Assembly: GCF_039414295.1 (NCBI RefSeq)
Contig: NZ_JBCITM010000001.1
Location: forward strand, 62,001-126,000
DNA from: Anoxynatronum sibiricum
GTDB lineage: Bacteria; Bacillota; Clostridia; Peptostreptococcales; Tindalliaceae
Length of the DNA stretch: 64,000 nucleotides
Reading direction: 5' to 3'
The translations under genes and the position numbers were made by a program. Of the stretch, positions 7,987 to 17,774 are shown in pieces; within the stretch, counting starts at the first letter, position 1, and each line of letters opens with the position of its first letter. A model generated the notes under the pieces. It made no database searches, had not been told where the DNA came from, and saw only the letters and a list, made by a program, of their open reading frames with translations.

Positions 7987-8216
7987 ATGAAGGATGAATG
8001 TCACTATTTACCAAACATACATCTGTTGAGATTTCTGAAGATTTACGCAGTTTATTTTTGGATATAATACCATTATAGAATCGTTTAATTCGCAATCTGA
8101 CAGTACGAGGATAAGGCTGAGTATCTTTAATACAAAGCTGCACTGGGTGAGGTTCAGCGCACCATGACACTTCTCCAGAAATAAATGGGCAAGTCATAAG
8201 TTGGAAGGTGAGGCAG

Positions 8217-10331
8217 ATGAGAAAAGAGAATCGGGCGCAACCAATGACTGAGTTTAACAGTATCTGGAAAGAGTTGAGTCGAATGACCACAGAGCAGGCA
8301 TTGGCAGAGAATCTCGAAGCACTTCAAAAGGTGATGACCAGTCAGTTAAAGGAGATGACCCAGGCTGTGGCTGTCGTATTCTCCCTGTATGATCATCATC
8401 GTGAAGTCATGACAATTCAGCACATCGAAGCATCCAGTGCATTTCTTCAAAAGGTGGTCCAAATCCTTGGTAAAAGAGTGCTGCATTTGGAAACACGTGT
8501 CTCAAAGGCAGAGGTGGCAAGTAAAAGAAACCAATTGGTGATCTTGTTTTCGAGTCTGACAGAAGCAACCATGGGTCATATTCCGCCGGCGGTTTCTAAA
8601 ACCTTTCACTTGATGACGGGTATTGATCGGTTTATCCTCATACAGCATTATTTGCTCGACAGGTTGTATGGTTCTTCAGTCATTGCATTGACAGGGGAAC
8701 AACCGAATCCAAAGTGGGAAGTTCTTGATTTTTACGCTTCATTCGCTGCAGCCTCGTTACGTCGCATTGAAGCAGAAGAAGTTCTGAAAGCTGAACGGGC
8801 ACGCCTGAGCATGGTGATTGAAGGAACCCAGGCAGGCATCTGGGAATGGAATGTGCAAACCGGTGAAAATCGGGTGGACCAGCGCTGGGCCGAAATCATC
8901 GGCTATGAGGTGAAAGAAATCGCACCGCAGATCGAAGCATGGAAACAACTGATTCACTGGGAAGATCACCCGGTTGTTGAGAAAACACTGGAAGGAGTTT
9001 TCAATCACCATCAAGAATACTACCGAGTCGATTTTCGGATGAAACACAAAAAAGGTCATTATGTATGGGTCCAAAGCAAAGGCAAGGTGAACGCCTGGAG
9101 TGATGATGGCAAACCCCTTCGTCTCAGCGGAACACACGTGGATATCACCCCGCGGAAAACAGCTGAAAAAACGGCGGTGGCTGCCAATGAAGCCAAAAGC
9201 CGATTTCTGACCCATATCAGCCATGAAATTCGAACACCCCTAAACGGCATCATGGGATTTGCAAAATTATTGCATCAAACTGCATCAGATGGTGACCATC
9301 GTGAATATGCAGATTTGATCCTTCAAGCATCAGAAATGTTGCTGGTAATTGTGGAAGATATTTTGGATTTGTCAAAAATCGAGTCAGGGAACATCACACT
9401 GAGAAAGCAGGCATTTAATCTGAAAGAGATCGTTGAAGCAGGCACAGCACCAGTGAAAGTTCAGGCTGATGCCAAAAACATTGAACTTTCAGTGAGTATG
9501 TCATCCCGGCTGCCAGTCGGTGTGGTGGGTGATGCGGTGAGAGTACAACAGATTATCATGAACCTGACAGCTAATGCGGTGAAGTTTACAAGAAAAGGAT
9601 CGGTGCGACTGACTGTCAACAGAGAAGACGAAACAAAAGTGTCTGAATCGGGAAAGGCTGTTATCAGTTTTATTGTTGAAGATACAGGCATAGGCATGAC
9701 GCAGGAAACGCTTAATGAAGTGTTCAAACCCTTTTACCAGGCAGACAATGGTGTTGTTCACCAGCATGGAGGAACAGGCCTGGGCCTGTCAATAACAAAA
9801 GAGCTGGTGGCATTGATGGAGGGAACGATTGAAGCGGAAAGCAAATCAGATATTGGAACAACTATGACAGTTAAGATTCCATTTTCTTTGGCTGAATCTA
9901 TATCTAATCAAATCAATACTGATGAGGATCACATTCATATCGAAGAAGAAAATGGTATTAAGGAAGAAAGGCTGCCGCATATTTTAGTGGTGGAAGACCA
10001 GGAAACAAACCGAAAAATGCTGGAATTGATGTTGAAGAAAAGAGGATATTCTTTTGAAATGGCAAATGACGGCAATGAGGCTGTGGCCATGTTTCGTGAA
10101 GCAGACTATTCCCTTATTTTAATGGATGTTCAAATGCCAGGAATGAACGGACTGGAGGCGACACGTCAGATTCGATCTCTTAGGAACAAAAAATCACCTA
10201 AAATTGTGGCCGTGACGGCTCACGTTACAGAAGAAGATCGACGACAATGCATGGACGCGGGCATGGATGCATTTCTTGAAAAACCCATTGATTTTCACCA
10301 GCTTATAGCTGCCATTGATACCCATTTATGA
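8217..10331 (+). CDS. PAS hybrid sensor histidine kinase / response regulator
   Basis: A 704-residue soluble hybrid kinase without membrane segments. Domains in order: an N-terminal region of about 190 residues resembling a GAF fold, a PAS domain (about 195-310, GIWEWNVQTG, ending DITPRKTAE), a HisKA dimerisation helix with phospho-acceptor His336 in SHEIRTPLNG, an ATPase domain (N-box NLTANAVKF, G1 VEDTGIGM, G2 GGTGLGLSI), and a C-terminal receiver with Asp637 in LMDVQMPGMNG. The start at 8217 follows GGAAGGTGAGG; an upstream in-frame GTG lies within that ribosome site. No partner regulator or phosphotransfer protein is adjacent, so the output is unknown. Confidence 0.92.
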   Translation: MRKENRAQPMTEFNSIWKELSRMTTEQALAENLEALQKVMTSQLKEMTQAVAVVFSLYDHHREVMTIQHIEASSAFLQKVVQILGKRVLHLETRVSKAEVASKRNQLVILFSSLTEATMGHIPPAVSKTFHLMTGIDRFILIQHYLLDRLYGSSVIALTGEQPNPKWEVLDFYASFAAASLRRIEAEEVLKAERARLSMVIEGTQAGIWEWNVQTGENRVDQRWAEIIGYEVKEIAPQIEAWKQLIHWEDHPVVEKTLEGVFNHHQEYYRVDFRMKHKKGHYVWVQSKGKVNAWSDDGKPLRLSGTHVDITPRKTAEKTAVAANEAKSRFLTHISHEIRTPLNGIMGFAKLLHQTASDGDHREYADLILQASEMLLVIVEDILDLSKIESGNITLRKQAFNLKEIVEAGTAPVKVQADAKNIELSVSMSSRLPVGVVGDAVRVQQIIMNLTANAVKFTRKGSVRLTVNREDETKVSESGKAVISFIVEDTGIGMTQETLNEVFKPFYQADNGVVHQHGGTGLGLSITKELVALMEGTIEAESKSDIGTTMTVKIPFSLAESISNQINTDEDHIHIEEENGIKEERLPHILVVEDQETNRKMLELMLKKRGYSFEMANDGNEAVAMFREADYSLILMDVQMPGMNGLEATRQIRSLRNKKSPKIVAVTAHVTEEDRRQCMDAGMDAFLEKPIDFHQLIAAIDTHL

Positions 10332-10418
10332 GTGGAGACTGGAACAGTTTTGACGGAGTTAGCGAACACAAAATCTTATGTGAGCAATACGATTTATGAT
10401 GATATATGCTTTGAACTG

Positions 10419-10459
10419 ACTAAAGCCGGGATCAGCAGTTTGCTGATCCCGGCTTTAGT
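10419..10459. terminator. Bidirectional terminator, perfect 19-bp stem
   Basis: The 19-base arms at 10419-10437 and 10441-10459 are perfect inverted repeats around a GTT loop. It sits between the convergent hybrid kinase and chemoreceptor genes and probably serves both. The flanking T-tracts are part of the arms. Confidence 0.75.
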
Positions 10460-10471
10460 AGTTGCTGACGA

Positions 10472-12460
10472 TTAGTATTTAAACTTGCTGATGCTCTCCT
10501 GCATTTCTACGGCCAGTTGGGCCAGCATCTCACTGGAGTTGGCAATTTCTGCCATGGAGGCAGTCTGTTCTTCCACAGAAGCAGAAGCTTCTTCTGTACC
10601 GGCAGCATTTTCATCGGCAATGGTTGCCAGTGAACGCACGATTTCTTCCAGCTCTGCTTTTTTCTGGTTCATTTGACTCACGGCTTTTGTCGAAGTTTCC
10701 ACAATGGCTTTGACGGTTTCCACCTGTTCGGCAATGCCTTCGAATTTTTCTTCTGTCACATCGGCACTTTCCACCTGTTCCTGAATAATACCGGTGACGC
10801 CCTGCATGACATCCACAGCGCCGCGGGAGTTTTCCTGCAGCTTTTCCAGCATGGCGTTAATTTCATGAACAGACGCGGTGGACTGCTCAGCCAGCTTCCG
10901 AATTTCTTCGGCAACCACAGAAAATCCTCTGCCGGCTTCTCCGGCTCTTGCAGCTTCGATGGCAGCGTTGAGGGCCAGCAGGTTTGTTTGCTCGGCAATA
11001 CTTTGAATGAGACGACTGGCTTCGCCAATTTTTTCCGCACTTTGGTTGGTTTCACGAGTGCTGTTAAAGATGGTCTGAATGGCTTCGTGGCTGTCCTTGG
11101 TTTTCACATTCAGCGCCTTAATCATCTCGGCGCCATCGTTTTTCAGCAAAGTAAGCTTTTCAAGGGCCGCATTAATATCGCCCATCGACTGTAAGGCAGC
11201 TTCTATGAGATCACTGATTTCACTGGTCTTCGAAACACCGGCCTCGGTGTTCTGCGCTTGTTCGCCGGCACTTTTTGCAATGGATTCAATGGTACGGGCC
11301 ACTTCATCAGCTGCGGTACTGGACTGTTGGCTGGTGGCGGTCAGCTCCTCAGAAGAAGCAGCCACCTGTTGCGATGTAAAAGTGATTTGTTTGACAAATT
11401 CCCGCAGATTTTCTGCCACCACCTGAAATGTTTGCGCCAGGGTGCCAATTTCATCCTGGCGATGAAGATAGTTTTCGGGTATATCATCGGTAATGTCCAG
11501 TGCGGCAATGCGATTGGCAAACTCCACTGAACGAACCAGCGGTTTGGCAATGGAACTGCCGATGATATACACGACAACAATGCCGATGAGAAGCATCACA
11601 ATACCAGTGAGGATAATGCTGTTTCGAAAGGCGGGTAAAGAGCCCAGTACTTCTTGTTGAAAGGCGGTGTTGACAATGGTCCACTCGGTACCGGCCACCG
11701 GGGTGTAGGCGGCGTAGAGGTCATTGCCCCTAAAGTTGTAGGTACTGATGCCGGTGCCCTCGGCCATGATACGATGCACTAGCTGAGCAGCAGATTCAAA
11801 GGTGGGATCCTCCTTTGCCATCTCAATGGCGCTCATTTGATCCATGACCAATTGCCTGTCCCTATGGGCCACAATAACGCCTTCGCTGTTGATCATATAG
11901 GTGTAGCCCTGTTCGCCAAAACCCATGTCCTGAACCAGTTCACTTAAGGATTCGCCACTGCCCCTTGAAACCAGCGCGCCGACAATTCTTCCCTGGCGCT
12001 TAATAGGAACAGCATACAGAAGAGAAAGCTCGTCGGTGGATCGGGCCACAGTAAGGTCTGACATGGCAGATTCGCCATTGAAGGCCCGCTGTACATAATC
12101 CCGGTCGCCCAGATTGATCACTAACCCATCATAGGTGTAGGTGGTGCCGTCAGGATGAACAACAGCATAAGAGAGTACATCCAGCTCCTGCACCAACTGC
12201 TCCAAAATGGGCTGCTGGAGTTCAAAATCCATGGAGGCAATGTCAGGAATGGCGGCCACTGACTCTGCCTGCTGCAGCATTGCAACGATACGACTTTCAA
12301 TTAAGCGGGAACCCTCTTGAGCCAGGCCTTCCAGGGTTTTCTCAGCTTCACCAACAATGGTGGTGGTGGCGGTATGCAGGGCAATAAACCCAAAAGAAGC
12401 GGAAATAAGTATCATGATTAACGAAAAGAAAATAATCAGCTTTGTTTTAATGCTTTTCAT
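10472..12460 (-). CDS. Methyl-accepting chemotaxis protein with dCache sensor domain
   Basis: A 662-residue membrane chemoreceptor. The first transmembrane helix is at about residues 7-28. The extracellular double-Cache-like domain (about 33-275) contains PDGTTYTYDG, NLGDRDYVQRAFNG and GEQGYTYMINSEGVIVAHRD, the pattern of amino-acid-sensing dCache domains. A second helix lies at about 282-304, then HAMP, then the signalling hairpin with EQTNLLALNAAIEAARAGEA, the tip that binds CheA/CheW. GGAGG lies seven bases before the ATG. No che gene is adjacent, so it likely works with the cluster at 55.8-62.5 kb or another. The ligand is unknown; an amino acid is plausible from the domain type. Confidence 0.93.
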   Translation of the reverse strand: MKSIKTKLIIFFSLIMILISASFGFIALHTATTTIVGEAEKTLEGLAQEGSRLIESRIVAMLQQAESVAAIPDIASMDFELQQPILEQLVQELDVLSYAVVHPDGTTYTYDGLVINLGDRDYVQRAFNGESAMSDLTVARSTDELSLLYAVPIKRQGRIVGALVSRGSGESLSELVQDMGFGEQGYTYMINSEGVIVAHRDRQLVMDQMSAIEMAKEDPTFESAAQLVHRIMAEGTGISTYNFRGNDLYAAYTPVAGTEWTIVNTAFQQEVLGSLPAFRNSIILTGIVMLLIGIVVVYIIGSSIAKPLVRSVEFANRIAALDITDDIPENYLHRQDEIGTLAQTFQVVAENLREFVKQITFTSQQVAASSEELTATSQQSSTAADEVARTIESIAKSAGEQAQNTEAGVSKTSEISDLIEAALQSMGDINAALEKLTLLKNDGAEMIKALNVKTKDSHEAIQTIFNSTRETNQSAEKIGEASRLIQSIAEQTNLLALNAAIEAARAGEAGRGFSVVAEEIRKLAEQSTASVHEINAMLEKLQENSRGAVDVMQGVTGIIQEQVESADVTEEKFEGIAEQVETVKAIVETSTKAVSQMNQKKAELEEIVRSLATIADENAAGTEEASASVEEQTASMAEIANSSEMLAQLAVEMQESISKFKY

Positions 12461-12994
12461 ACAATAACCTCCAATTGACGATTTTCTGGGACAGTTGAAT
12501 GATAAACAAATTGCTTAATGCTACAACCATGCTTTCAACAAAGAAGACCTCCTTTCAAACGATATGAAAAATGGGATGTATAGCAAGCTGAGTTTATAAG
12601 AGCTGGCAACAAGATATGAAAACGTATGTGATGGCTTGTTGCAAACAGGTAACCGAAGTGTTTCCATTTTTGCACAGCAAAATCGATTTCATGGTTGAGG
12701 GTGTAAATGATAAATATGCTAGAATAATTGGAAAGCAATAATATTAGCAAACCAGGGTCATTGAACTTATTTGGTGAAAATGAAAGCATAAGAATGCCGG
12801 TTGTATAACCGGCCATTAACTGTCTGAGGTAATTCAGTGGGATAAACGGCGAAATCACAATGAGAGTTGATGATTAGCAAGAAGAGAACCGTTTGGTCAA
12901 ATGGAGTCAATGATGATATGACATCAGCACCGCTATAGGTGCAAAGCTGCTTTGCTAATAAAAAAAGGGATGAATCACAAAGCTATTTAGCACC
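12461..12994. other. 534-bp intergenic region without a supported gene
   Basis: A 107-codon minus-strand frame here lacks a ribosome site and a credible product. The only notable signal is a strong ribosome-binding sequence, AAAGGAGGT on the minus strand near 12547-12555, followed by very short frames that end before or just inside the chemoreceptor gene. No hairpin, tRNA or riboswitch consensus was recognised. Confidence 0.4.
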
Positions 12995-13546
12995 TCATTC
13001 AGTGCATTCAACAGGAAAAAAGGGCAGTTCTTCAAGAAAAAGAATATCGTCCCGGTCAGCGGCAAAGCCTTCAGCCAGAATAGCTGCACGAGCCACCACC
13101 TGGGCACCGGCTTCTGTAGCCAGTCGTTCCAGGGCATTTAATGATTCGCCTGTGGAAATCACATCATCAATCAGGGCCACCCGTTTGCCCTTAATGAGTG
13201 ACGCATCAGACCCATTCAGGTAGAGATGTTGTTTTTGCTGGGTGGTAATGGAAACCACTTCAGTCATGATAGCTTCTTCCATATAGGGTTTCAGGCTTTT
13301 ACGGGCCACCACATAATAAGGGTGATGCAACAGTCGGCAGAGTTCATGCACCAGAGGAATTCCCTTGGCCTCGGCAGTCATGAGATAGTCCACCGGCGGC
13401 AGCTTTTCCAGAATCATGGGAGCAGCAGCAGCCACCAGCTCCTGGTCACCCAGTATGACAAAACTGGCCAGGGCGATTTCATCAGATACCTGAACAATGG
13501 GCAGTCGGCGTTTCAGACCGGCAATTTCAATTTCAAAGTGTTTCAT
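12995..13546 (-). CDS. Phosphoribosyltransferase family protein (adenine-PRT-like)
   Basis: The 183-residue protein carries the type I phosphoribosyltransferase PRPP loop VALIDDVISTGES at residues 123-135 and upstream YLMTAEAKGIPLVHEL, as in adenine and xanthine phosphoribosyltransferases, which make nucleoside monophosphates from bases and PRPP. Identity to a specific base-salvage enzyme is not clear, so no symbol is given. The start at 13546 is fixed by CAGGAGG just upstream; the frame is open for another 40 codons but these show no family similarity. It is monocistronic by position, with the U32 peptidase gene divergent. Confidence 0.85.
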   Translation of the reverse strand: MKHFEIEIAGLKRRLPIVQVSDEIALASFVILGDQELVAAAAPMILEKLPPVDYLMTAEAKGIPLVHELCRLLHHPYYVVARKSLKPYMEEAIMTEVVSITTQQKQHLYLNGSDASLIKGKRVALIDDVISTGESLNALERLATEAGAQVVARAAILAEGFAADRDDILFLEELPFFPVECTE

Positions 13547-13814
13547 GGGAGTCCTCCTGACAAAAGCATGAGCTCTTATCAGTTTGTCATGTTGCAAATG
13601 AATTGTCAATAAAAAAGACGTTTTAAAACAATAATTTGATAGAGTTCGATATGAGCAGACCCTCAAATGTGATGGATTTTGAGTTTGTCAAGGGATATCA
13701 CTTCATTTTGTTTGTGTGAAGCTGATGATTCGCAACGGTTAGTTGAGAAATGACAGCAGACACTGAAGTGATCATGTTGTCTTTGTAATTTTATCAACAG
13801 ACAAAGGACGTTGG

Positions 13815-13851
13815 GTGACAGTGTCATGCGGTCAGGTTATAATATAACCTG
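13815..13851 (+). promoter_or_regulatory. Promoter with palindrome across the -10, upstream of the U32 peptidase gene
   Basis: GTGACA (13815-13820) and TATAAT (13838-13843) are 17 bases apart. The -10 lies inside a 19-base palindrome (13833-13851, CAGGTTATA-A-TATAACCTG), and the spacer starts with another palindrome, TGACA-G-TGTCA (13816-13826). Repressor binding over the -10 is an inference. The rest of the 424-bp gap (13547-13970) shows nothing else. Confidence 0.6.
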
Positions 13852-13970
13852 AAAGCAAACATGATGCGGGTTATTCAGAAATCATGCTCAGATAATAGAA
13901 ATAAGCGGCAAAGGATTCCTTTGCAAGCTGGCAACGCTGAAGGTTAATGTGTTTGAAAGGGAGAATAAAC

Positions 13971-16574
13971 ATGATGGAATCCAGAACAGAACATGAGAAA
14001 AAACTGAAGAGGGTATCGGAGCAACCAACTTCAGAAGAATCGGACGCAGATTTTATGAAAAAGAGCATGAACGAATCTCTAAGAAAAAGTGACCTAAAAC
14101 ATTCAAAAGCCTATGAGATTTTAGCGCCTGCTGGTACAAGAGAAGCCCTGGAAGCGGCGGTTCAAAATGGGGCCAATGCCGTCTATCTGGCCGGCAAATC
14201 TTTTGGAGCTCGAAAATTTGCCGGCAATTTTTCGCATGAAGAACTTCAGGCAGCCATTACATACTGCCACGCCAGGGATGTTTCGATGTATGTGACGGTG
14301 AATACCCTGGTGTTGAATCATGAATGGGGCTTGCTGAGGGAATATCTTGACTTTCTTTACCAGTCAGATGTGGATGCAGTGATCCTTCAGGACCTGGGTG
14401 TGGTGGACTATGTGAGAAACACCTACCCGGACCTGCCCATCCATTGCTCCACGCAAATGTCTGTTCAGACAGTGGCCGACATTCAGTTTTTGGAGTCATT
14501 GGGTGTCAGACGGGTGGTTTTGGGACGTGAAATGACTCTGGCGGATATTCGCAGGGCAAGGGCAGAAACCGGCGTGGAATTAGAGGTTTTCATTCACGGA
14601 GCCCTGTGTATTTCTGTTTCCGGCCAGTGCCTCATGAGCAGTCTTATCGGCGGCCGCAGCGGTAACCGGGGCAGCTGTGCCCAGCCCTGCCGCCAGCCAT
14701 ACACTCTCATTAACCGGCAATCCGGCGATAAGATGCCGTCATCTCAGGGAGACTATCTTTTAAGTCCCAAAGATCTCTATACGTTGGATCATATCCAGCA
14801 GGTGGTGGCGGCGGGCGCTCACTCCCTGAAAATCGAAGGACGGATGAAGCGGCCGGAATACGTGGCGGCAGCTGTGAGGGCATACCGAACTCTGTTGGAG
14901 GAAGCGGCTTCAACGTCAAATGACCTTTCGAAGACAATTCCAGCACTGGCAAAAACCCTTACTGTCTTTCAGCGGGGCTTCAGCGGCGGTCATCTCATGG
15001 GGGTGACGGGAACAGCTCTCATGAGTATGGCCCATCCGGGAAATCAGGGGTACCCAGTGGGAAAAGTGACATCCTATGATGCCACTCTTGGGAAAGTCAC
15101 CCTTCAACTTTCAGATGATCTGCATCATCACGATGAAATTCAGATCAGACGCCGGAGCGAGTCCGTCGGTGGTCGGGTGGAACGTATGGAGCTGAAAGGT
15201 AAAGTGGTGAAAACTTGTCATGGAGATCAGACCTGTCAGGTGAATTTCAAGCACAAATGCCGTCGGGGAGAAATGGTTTTTAAAACCTATGACATGCAGC
15301 TGATGCAAACGCTTCAGGAAACCTACCATAAAGAACAACTGACCATTCCTGTTTCTCTGGAAGCGACCATTCGCCTGGGACAGCCCCTTACCGGTTCTCT
15401 CTCCGATGGGAGGCATCAAGTGACAACCAGCGTGGTAGTGGCTCCCCAAAAAGCCCTTAAGCGTGCCGTGACAGAGGCTGATGTCAAGCAGCAGTTGAGT
15501 AAAATGGGGGGCACACCTTATCAGGCTGTCAGTGTGAAAGTGGAACTGGAGGAAAATCTGTCGGTGCCTATGAAAGCGCTGAATGAGCTGCGGCGGAGTC
15601 TGGTGGAGCAGTTAAACCACCACCGGATGAACCGGTATCCTCAGCGAAGGTTTCATTTGCTGCAGCCTGCTGTCAGATCCGCAGGGGAAACCGCTCCAAC
15701 GTCTTTACGCCATGTTGATTTTTCTGGAGTTTCTTCCATTGGTGGCATGCCATTGCCTGCTCTCACTTTTTCCACCGGCAGACTTGATCAGCTGGAAGCT
15801 TTGATGAGCCTTCAGGCAGATATCATTTACTACAAAGACCCGGAAACCTTACCGCAGGCGGTGGCACTGGCAAAGGAGACTTCCTTTCCGGGGCAGCTGA
15901 TCCCAGAGATCTTTCGCCTGACACCGGATGAAGATCTTGAAAAATATTTAAATACTATTTCGGATTTACAGCTGGAAACGGTGCTGATCCAGAGTTTGGG
16001 ACAGCTGATCCCCTTTGGTGATTTTCAATGGGTGGGCGATTTTAATCTTAATATACTCAATGACCACACCTACGCATTTTTGAGGCATGGCGGCTTCCAG
16101 CGGCTGAGCCTGTCCCCTGAGCTGAACCTTTCTCAGATCAAGGCCATGAAGATGATGCCTGAAAATACTGAAATGCTGGTTTACGGCGGGGTGCCAGTCA
16201 TGGCCATGAAACATTGTGTCATGGCGGCGGTGATGGATAAACCCCTACACTGCGACATGTGCCGCCAGGCTGATTACGCCCTGATGGACCGTAAAAATGA
16301 AGTTTTTCCCATTGTCAGACGTCTTCATTGCCAGACAGAAATCATGAACTCCAAAAAGTTGCTGTTGTTGGAAGATCTGCCAACACTGGCGGAAGCGGGT
16401 GTGGGATTTTTTAGACTGAACTTTATGAAAGAAACACCGGAACAGGTGAAAGCGCTGGTGAATCTCCATCGCCGGGGTTTGAAGGGAGAAATGCTCCGCG
16501 CTGACAGAACATTGCTGCAGCAACTGAAATTAGAAGGGGTTACCAGAGGCCATCTTCACCGGGGTATTGAATAA
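13971..16574 (+). CDS. Peptidase U32 family protein, long form (RlhA/YhbU-like with DUF3656)
   Basis: An 867-residue U32-family protein. The conserved N-terminal U32 domain starts near residue 44 (YEILAPAGTREALEAAVQNG) and includes VFIHGALCISVSGQC, MSSLIGGRSGNRGSC and AQPCRQPY; its cysteines match the Fe-S-binding cysteines of U32 RNA-modifying enzymes. Long members such as Escherichia coli RlhA hydroxylate a 23S rRNA cytidine rather than act as peptidases. The C-terminal half resembles DUF3656 and a second U32-like segment. AAAGGGAG lies seven bases before the ATG at 13971, which is preferred over the upstream ATG at 13947. RNA hydroxylation in this organism is family knowledge, not shown here. 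Confidence 0.88.
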   Translation: MMESRTEHEKKLKRVSEQPTSEESDADFMKKSMNESLRKSDLKHSKAYEILAPAGTREALEAAVQNGANAVYLAGKSFGARKFAGNFSHEELQAAITYCHARDVSMYVTVNTLVLNHEWGLLREYLDFLYQSDVDAVILQDLGVVDYVRNTYPDLPIHCSTQMSVQTVADIQFLESLGVRRVVLGREMTLADIRRARAETGVELEVFIHGALCISVSGQCLMSSLIGGRSGNRGSCAQPCRQPYTLINRQSGDKMPSSQGDYLLSPKDLYTLDHIQQVVAAGAHSLKIEGRMKRPEYVAAAVRAYRTLLEEAASTSNDLSKTIPALAKTLTVFQRGFSGGHLMGVTGTALMSMAHPGNQGYPVGKVTSYDATLGKVTLQLSDDLHHHDEIQIRRRSESVGGRVERMELKGKVVKTCHGDQTCQVNFKHKCRRGEMVFKTYDMQLMQTLQETYHKEQLTIPVSLEATIRLGQPLTGSLSDGRHQVTTSVVVAPQKALKRAVTEADVKQQLSKMGGTPYQAVSVKVELEENLSVPMKALNELRRSLVEQLNHHRMNRYPQRRFHLLQPAVRSAGETAPTSLRHVDFSGVSSIGGMPLPALTFSTGRLDQLEALMSLQADIIYYKDPETLPQAVALAKETSFPGQLIPEIFRLTPDEDLEKYLNTISDLQLETVLIQSLGQLIPFGDFQWVGDFNLNILNDHTYAFLRHGGFQRLSLSPELNLSQIKAMKMMPENTEMLVYGGVPVMAMKHCVMAAVMDKPLHCDMCRQADYALMDRKNEVFPIVRRLHCQTEIMNSKKLLLLEDLPTLAEAGVGFFRLNFMKETPEQVKALVNLHRRGLKGEMLRADRTLLQQLKLEGVTRGHLHRGIE

Positions 16575-16591
16575 GAATAACAGATAAAAGA

Positions 16592-16619
16592 AAACAGCCG
16601 GCTAGCTCACCGGCTGTTT
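16592..16619. terminator. Bidirectional terminator between U32 gene and nucleoside-recognition pair
   Basis: AAACAGCCGG (16592-16601) pairs with CCGGCTGTTT (16610-16619). Runs of T follow on both strands. The stem overlaps the last codons of the minus-strand gene. Confidence 0.8.
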
Positions 16620-17099
16620 CATATTTTCACGTTGAATTTGCATGGTATCATCGTGGGTCAGGTGCGTGAGTCGCTTTGACAACAGGAAGGTGGCTACGAT
16701 GGCTGTCAGCAGACGGGCCGAGAGCAGGATCCACCCATTGGCCCCCACAGCCACGAAGATAAGGGTGTCTTCCACCACGGCATGGCAGCTGGCAAGAAAA
16801 GCAGAAAGCAGAATCAGGTCTTTTTTCGACAGGTTGCCCTCCTTGGCACTCTGTACGATGACCCCTGCCCCAAAGGAAAGGCCGAAGGCCAGGCCCACCA
16901 TCAGCGGGAAGCCGGATTCCCTGGACATACCCAGAAAATTGGTGGCTGGCTTCATGAAACGGCTCAGGTAATCCAGCAGCCGGTAGTCTTTCGCCACCTG
17001 AATCACAATCATTAGAGGCATGACCACTTTGGCGATGTTCCAGACAGATGCCAGACTGCCAAAAAAGGCTTCCTGAAAAACAGCTGATATGTCCATCAT
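16602..17099 (-). CDS. Nucleoside-recognition (Gate) domain membrane protein, SpmB-like
   Basis: A 165-residue membrane protein with several hydrophobic helices. It carries a Gate/nucleoside-recognition pattern (GFPLMVGLAFGLSFGAGVIV, then ASCHAVVEDTLIF). The fold is shared with spore maturation proteins SpmA/SpmB and with nucleoside transporters. It is the second gene of a pair whose start codon overlaps the stop of the first. Two half-size Gate proteins encoded together suggest a heteromeric transporter or channel. Whether it relates to sporulation is not decided by sequence; no other spore gene is nearby. Confidence 0.8.
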   Translation of the reverse strand: MMDISAVFQEAFFGSLASVWNIAKVVMPLMIVIQVAKDYRLLDYLSRFMKPATNFLGMSRESGFPLMVGLAFGLSFGAGVIVQSAKEGNLSKKDLILLSAFLASCHAVVEDTLIFVAVGANGWILLSARLLTAIVATFLLSKRLTHLTHDDTMQIQRENMKQPVS

Positions 17100-17527
17100 A
17101 CCAGGCCCCCTCTCATGAGTGTGCCGTACACCAGGCCTGCCAGCATCATTAGACTGAGGCGCAGGGCCACCACTTTCAGGCCGCTCACCTGGAGTTGTTT
17201 CACCACGGCGGTTTCCACAAAAAGAGCATGGGAGAAAGAAAGCATCAGGGCGATGACCAGAATCTCCGAAGAAGTCAGAGAGATGGCCTGAATCGCACCA
17301 ATGGCCGCATAGAGATTTAACAGGTTGCCCATCACCAGAATAATGGCGGCTTCACCGGGCAGGTTAAAAAGGCGCATCAACGGCTCAGCAAGGCGGGCAA
17401 TCCAATCGATGGCAGGGGTATGGCTCAGAAAAGTGACAAAAAAATAGACGGGAACAATGATCTTTCCCAGCAAAAAAGTGGTTTCAAGGCCCTTGCGGGT
17501 ACCTTGTTTAATGGATTGAATCAGCAC
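17096..17527 (-). CDS. Nucleoside-recognition (Gate) domain membrane protein, SpmA-like partner
   Basis: A 143-residue hydrophobic protein beginning LIQSIKQGTRKGLETTFLLG, with GKIIVPVYFFVTFL and MGNLLNLYAAIGAIQAISL typical of Gate-domain half-proteins. The start is GTG at 17527 because GGAGGAGG lies seven bases upstream; an earlier frame extension of 27 codons lacks a ribosome site. It overlaps the downstream partner by 4 bases, implying translational coupling and a two-subunit complex. Transported substrate unknown. Confidence 0.78.
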   Translation of the reverse strand: MLIQSIKQGTRKGLETTFLLGKIIVPVYFFVTFLSHTPAIDWIARLAEPLMRLFNLPGEAAIILVMGNLLNLYAAIGAIQAISLTSSEILVIALMLSFSHALFVETAVVKQLQVSGLKVVALRLSLMMLAGLVYGTLMRGGLV

Positions 17528-17683
17528 TGCCAGTCCTCCTCCAACATTGTGTTGCAGATGCAACAACGCATATGTCATTATCTTACTCTGATTCAATGAA
17601 AAAGGCAAGGGGTTGTAAGGAACGGAGTCTCAGTCAAAATCATCCTGGGAAGTGTTCTTGAGCGTGTGGCACCATACATTGCG

Positions 17684-17747
17684 TGGTATAATAGAAGCAG
17701 TTAGCCGATGTCAGTCGCGGCAATGGACGCCGTCAAAACCGCTGACA
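17684..17747 (+). promoter_or_regulatory. Extended -10 promoter and leader hairpin before the ydjI-like gene
   Basis: TATAAT at 17687-17692 is preceded by TGG, an extended -10; no good -35 is seen. The leader then holds a hairpin whose outer arms TGTCAG (17709-17714) and CTGACA (17742-17747) enclose CGGC/GCCG. The ribosome site GGGAGGGTG follows. The hairpin could be regulatory or incidental. Confidence 0.5.
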
Positions 17748-17774
17748 CAGGTAGAAATGGGAGGGTGAAGCATC

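Noticed and set aside
12478..12556. Strong ribosome site (AAAGGAGGT, minus strand) followed by a tiny frame before the chemoreceptor
   Set aside because: The only downstream frames are 5 codons (TTG start) or 22 codons at poor spacing. A leader peptide is possible but unsupported.
12535..12858. 107-codon minus-strand frame between chemoreceptor and phosphoribosyltransferase
   Set aside because: GTG start without ribosome site and no recognisable domain. The strong AAAGGAGGT lies near its end, not its start.
16602..17527. Calling the Gate-domain pair spmA/spmB
   Set aside because: The fold is shared with other transporters and no sporulation gene is adjacent, so no gene symbol was given.
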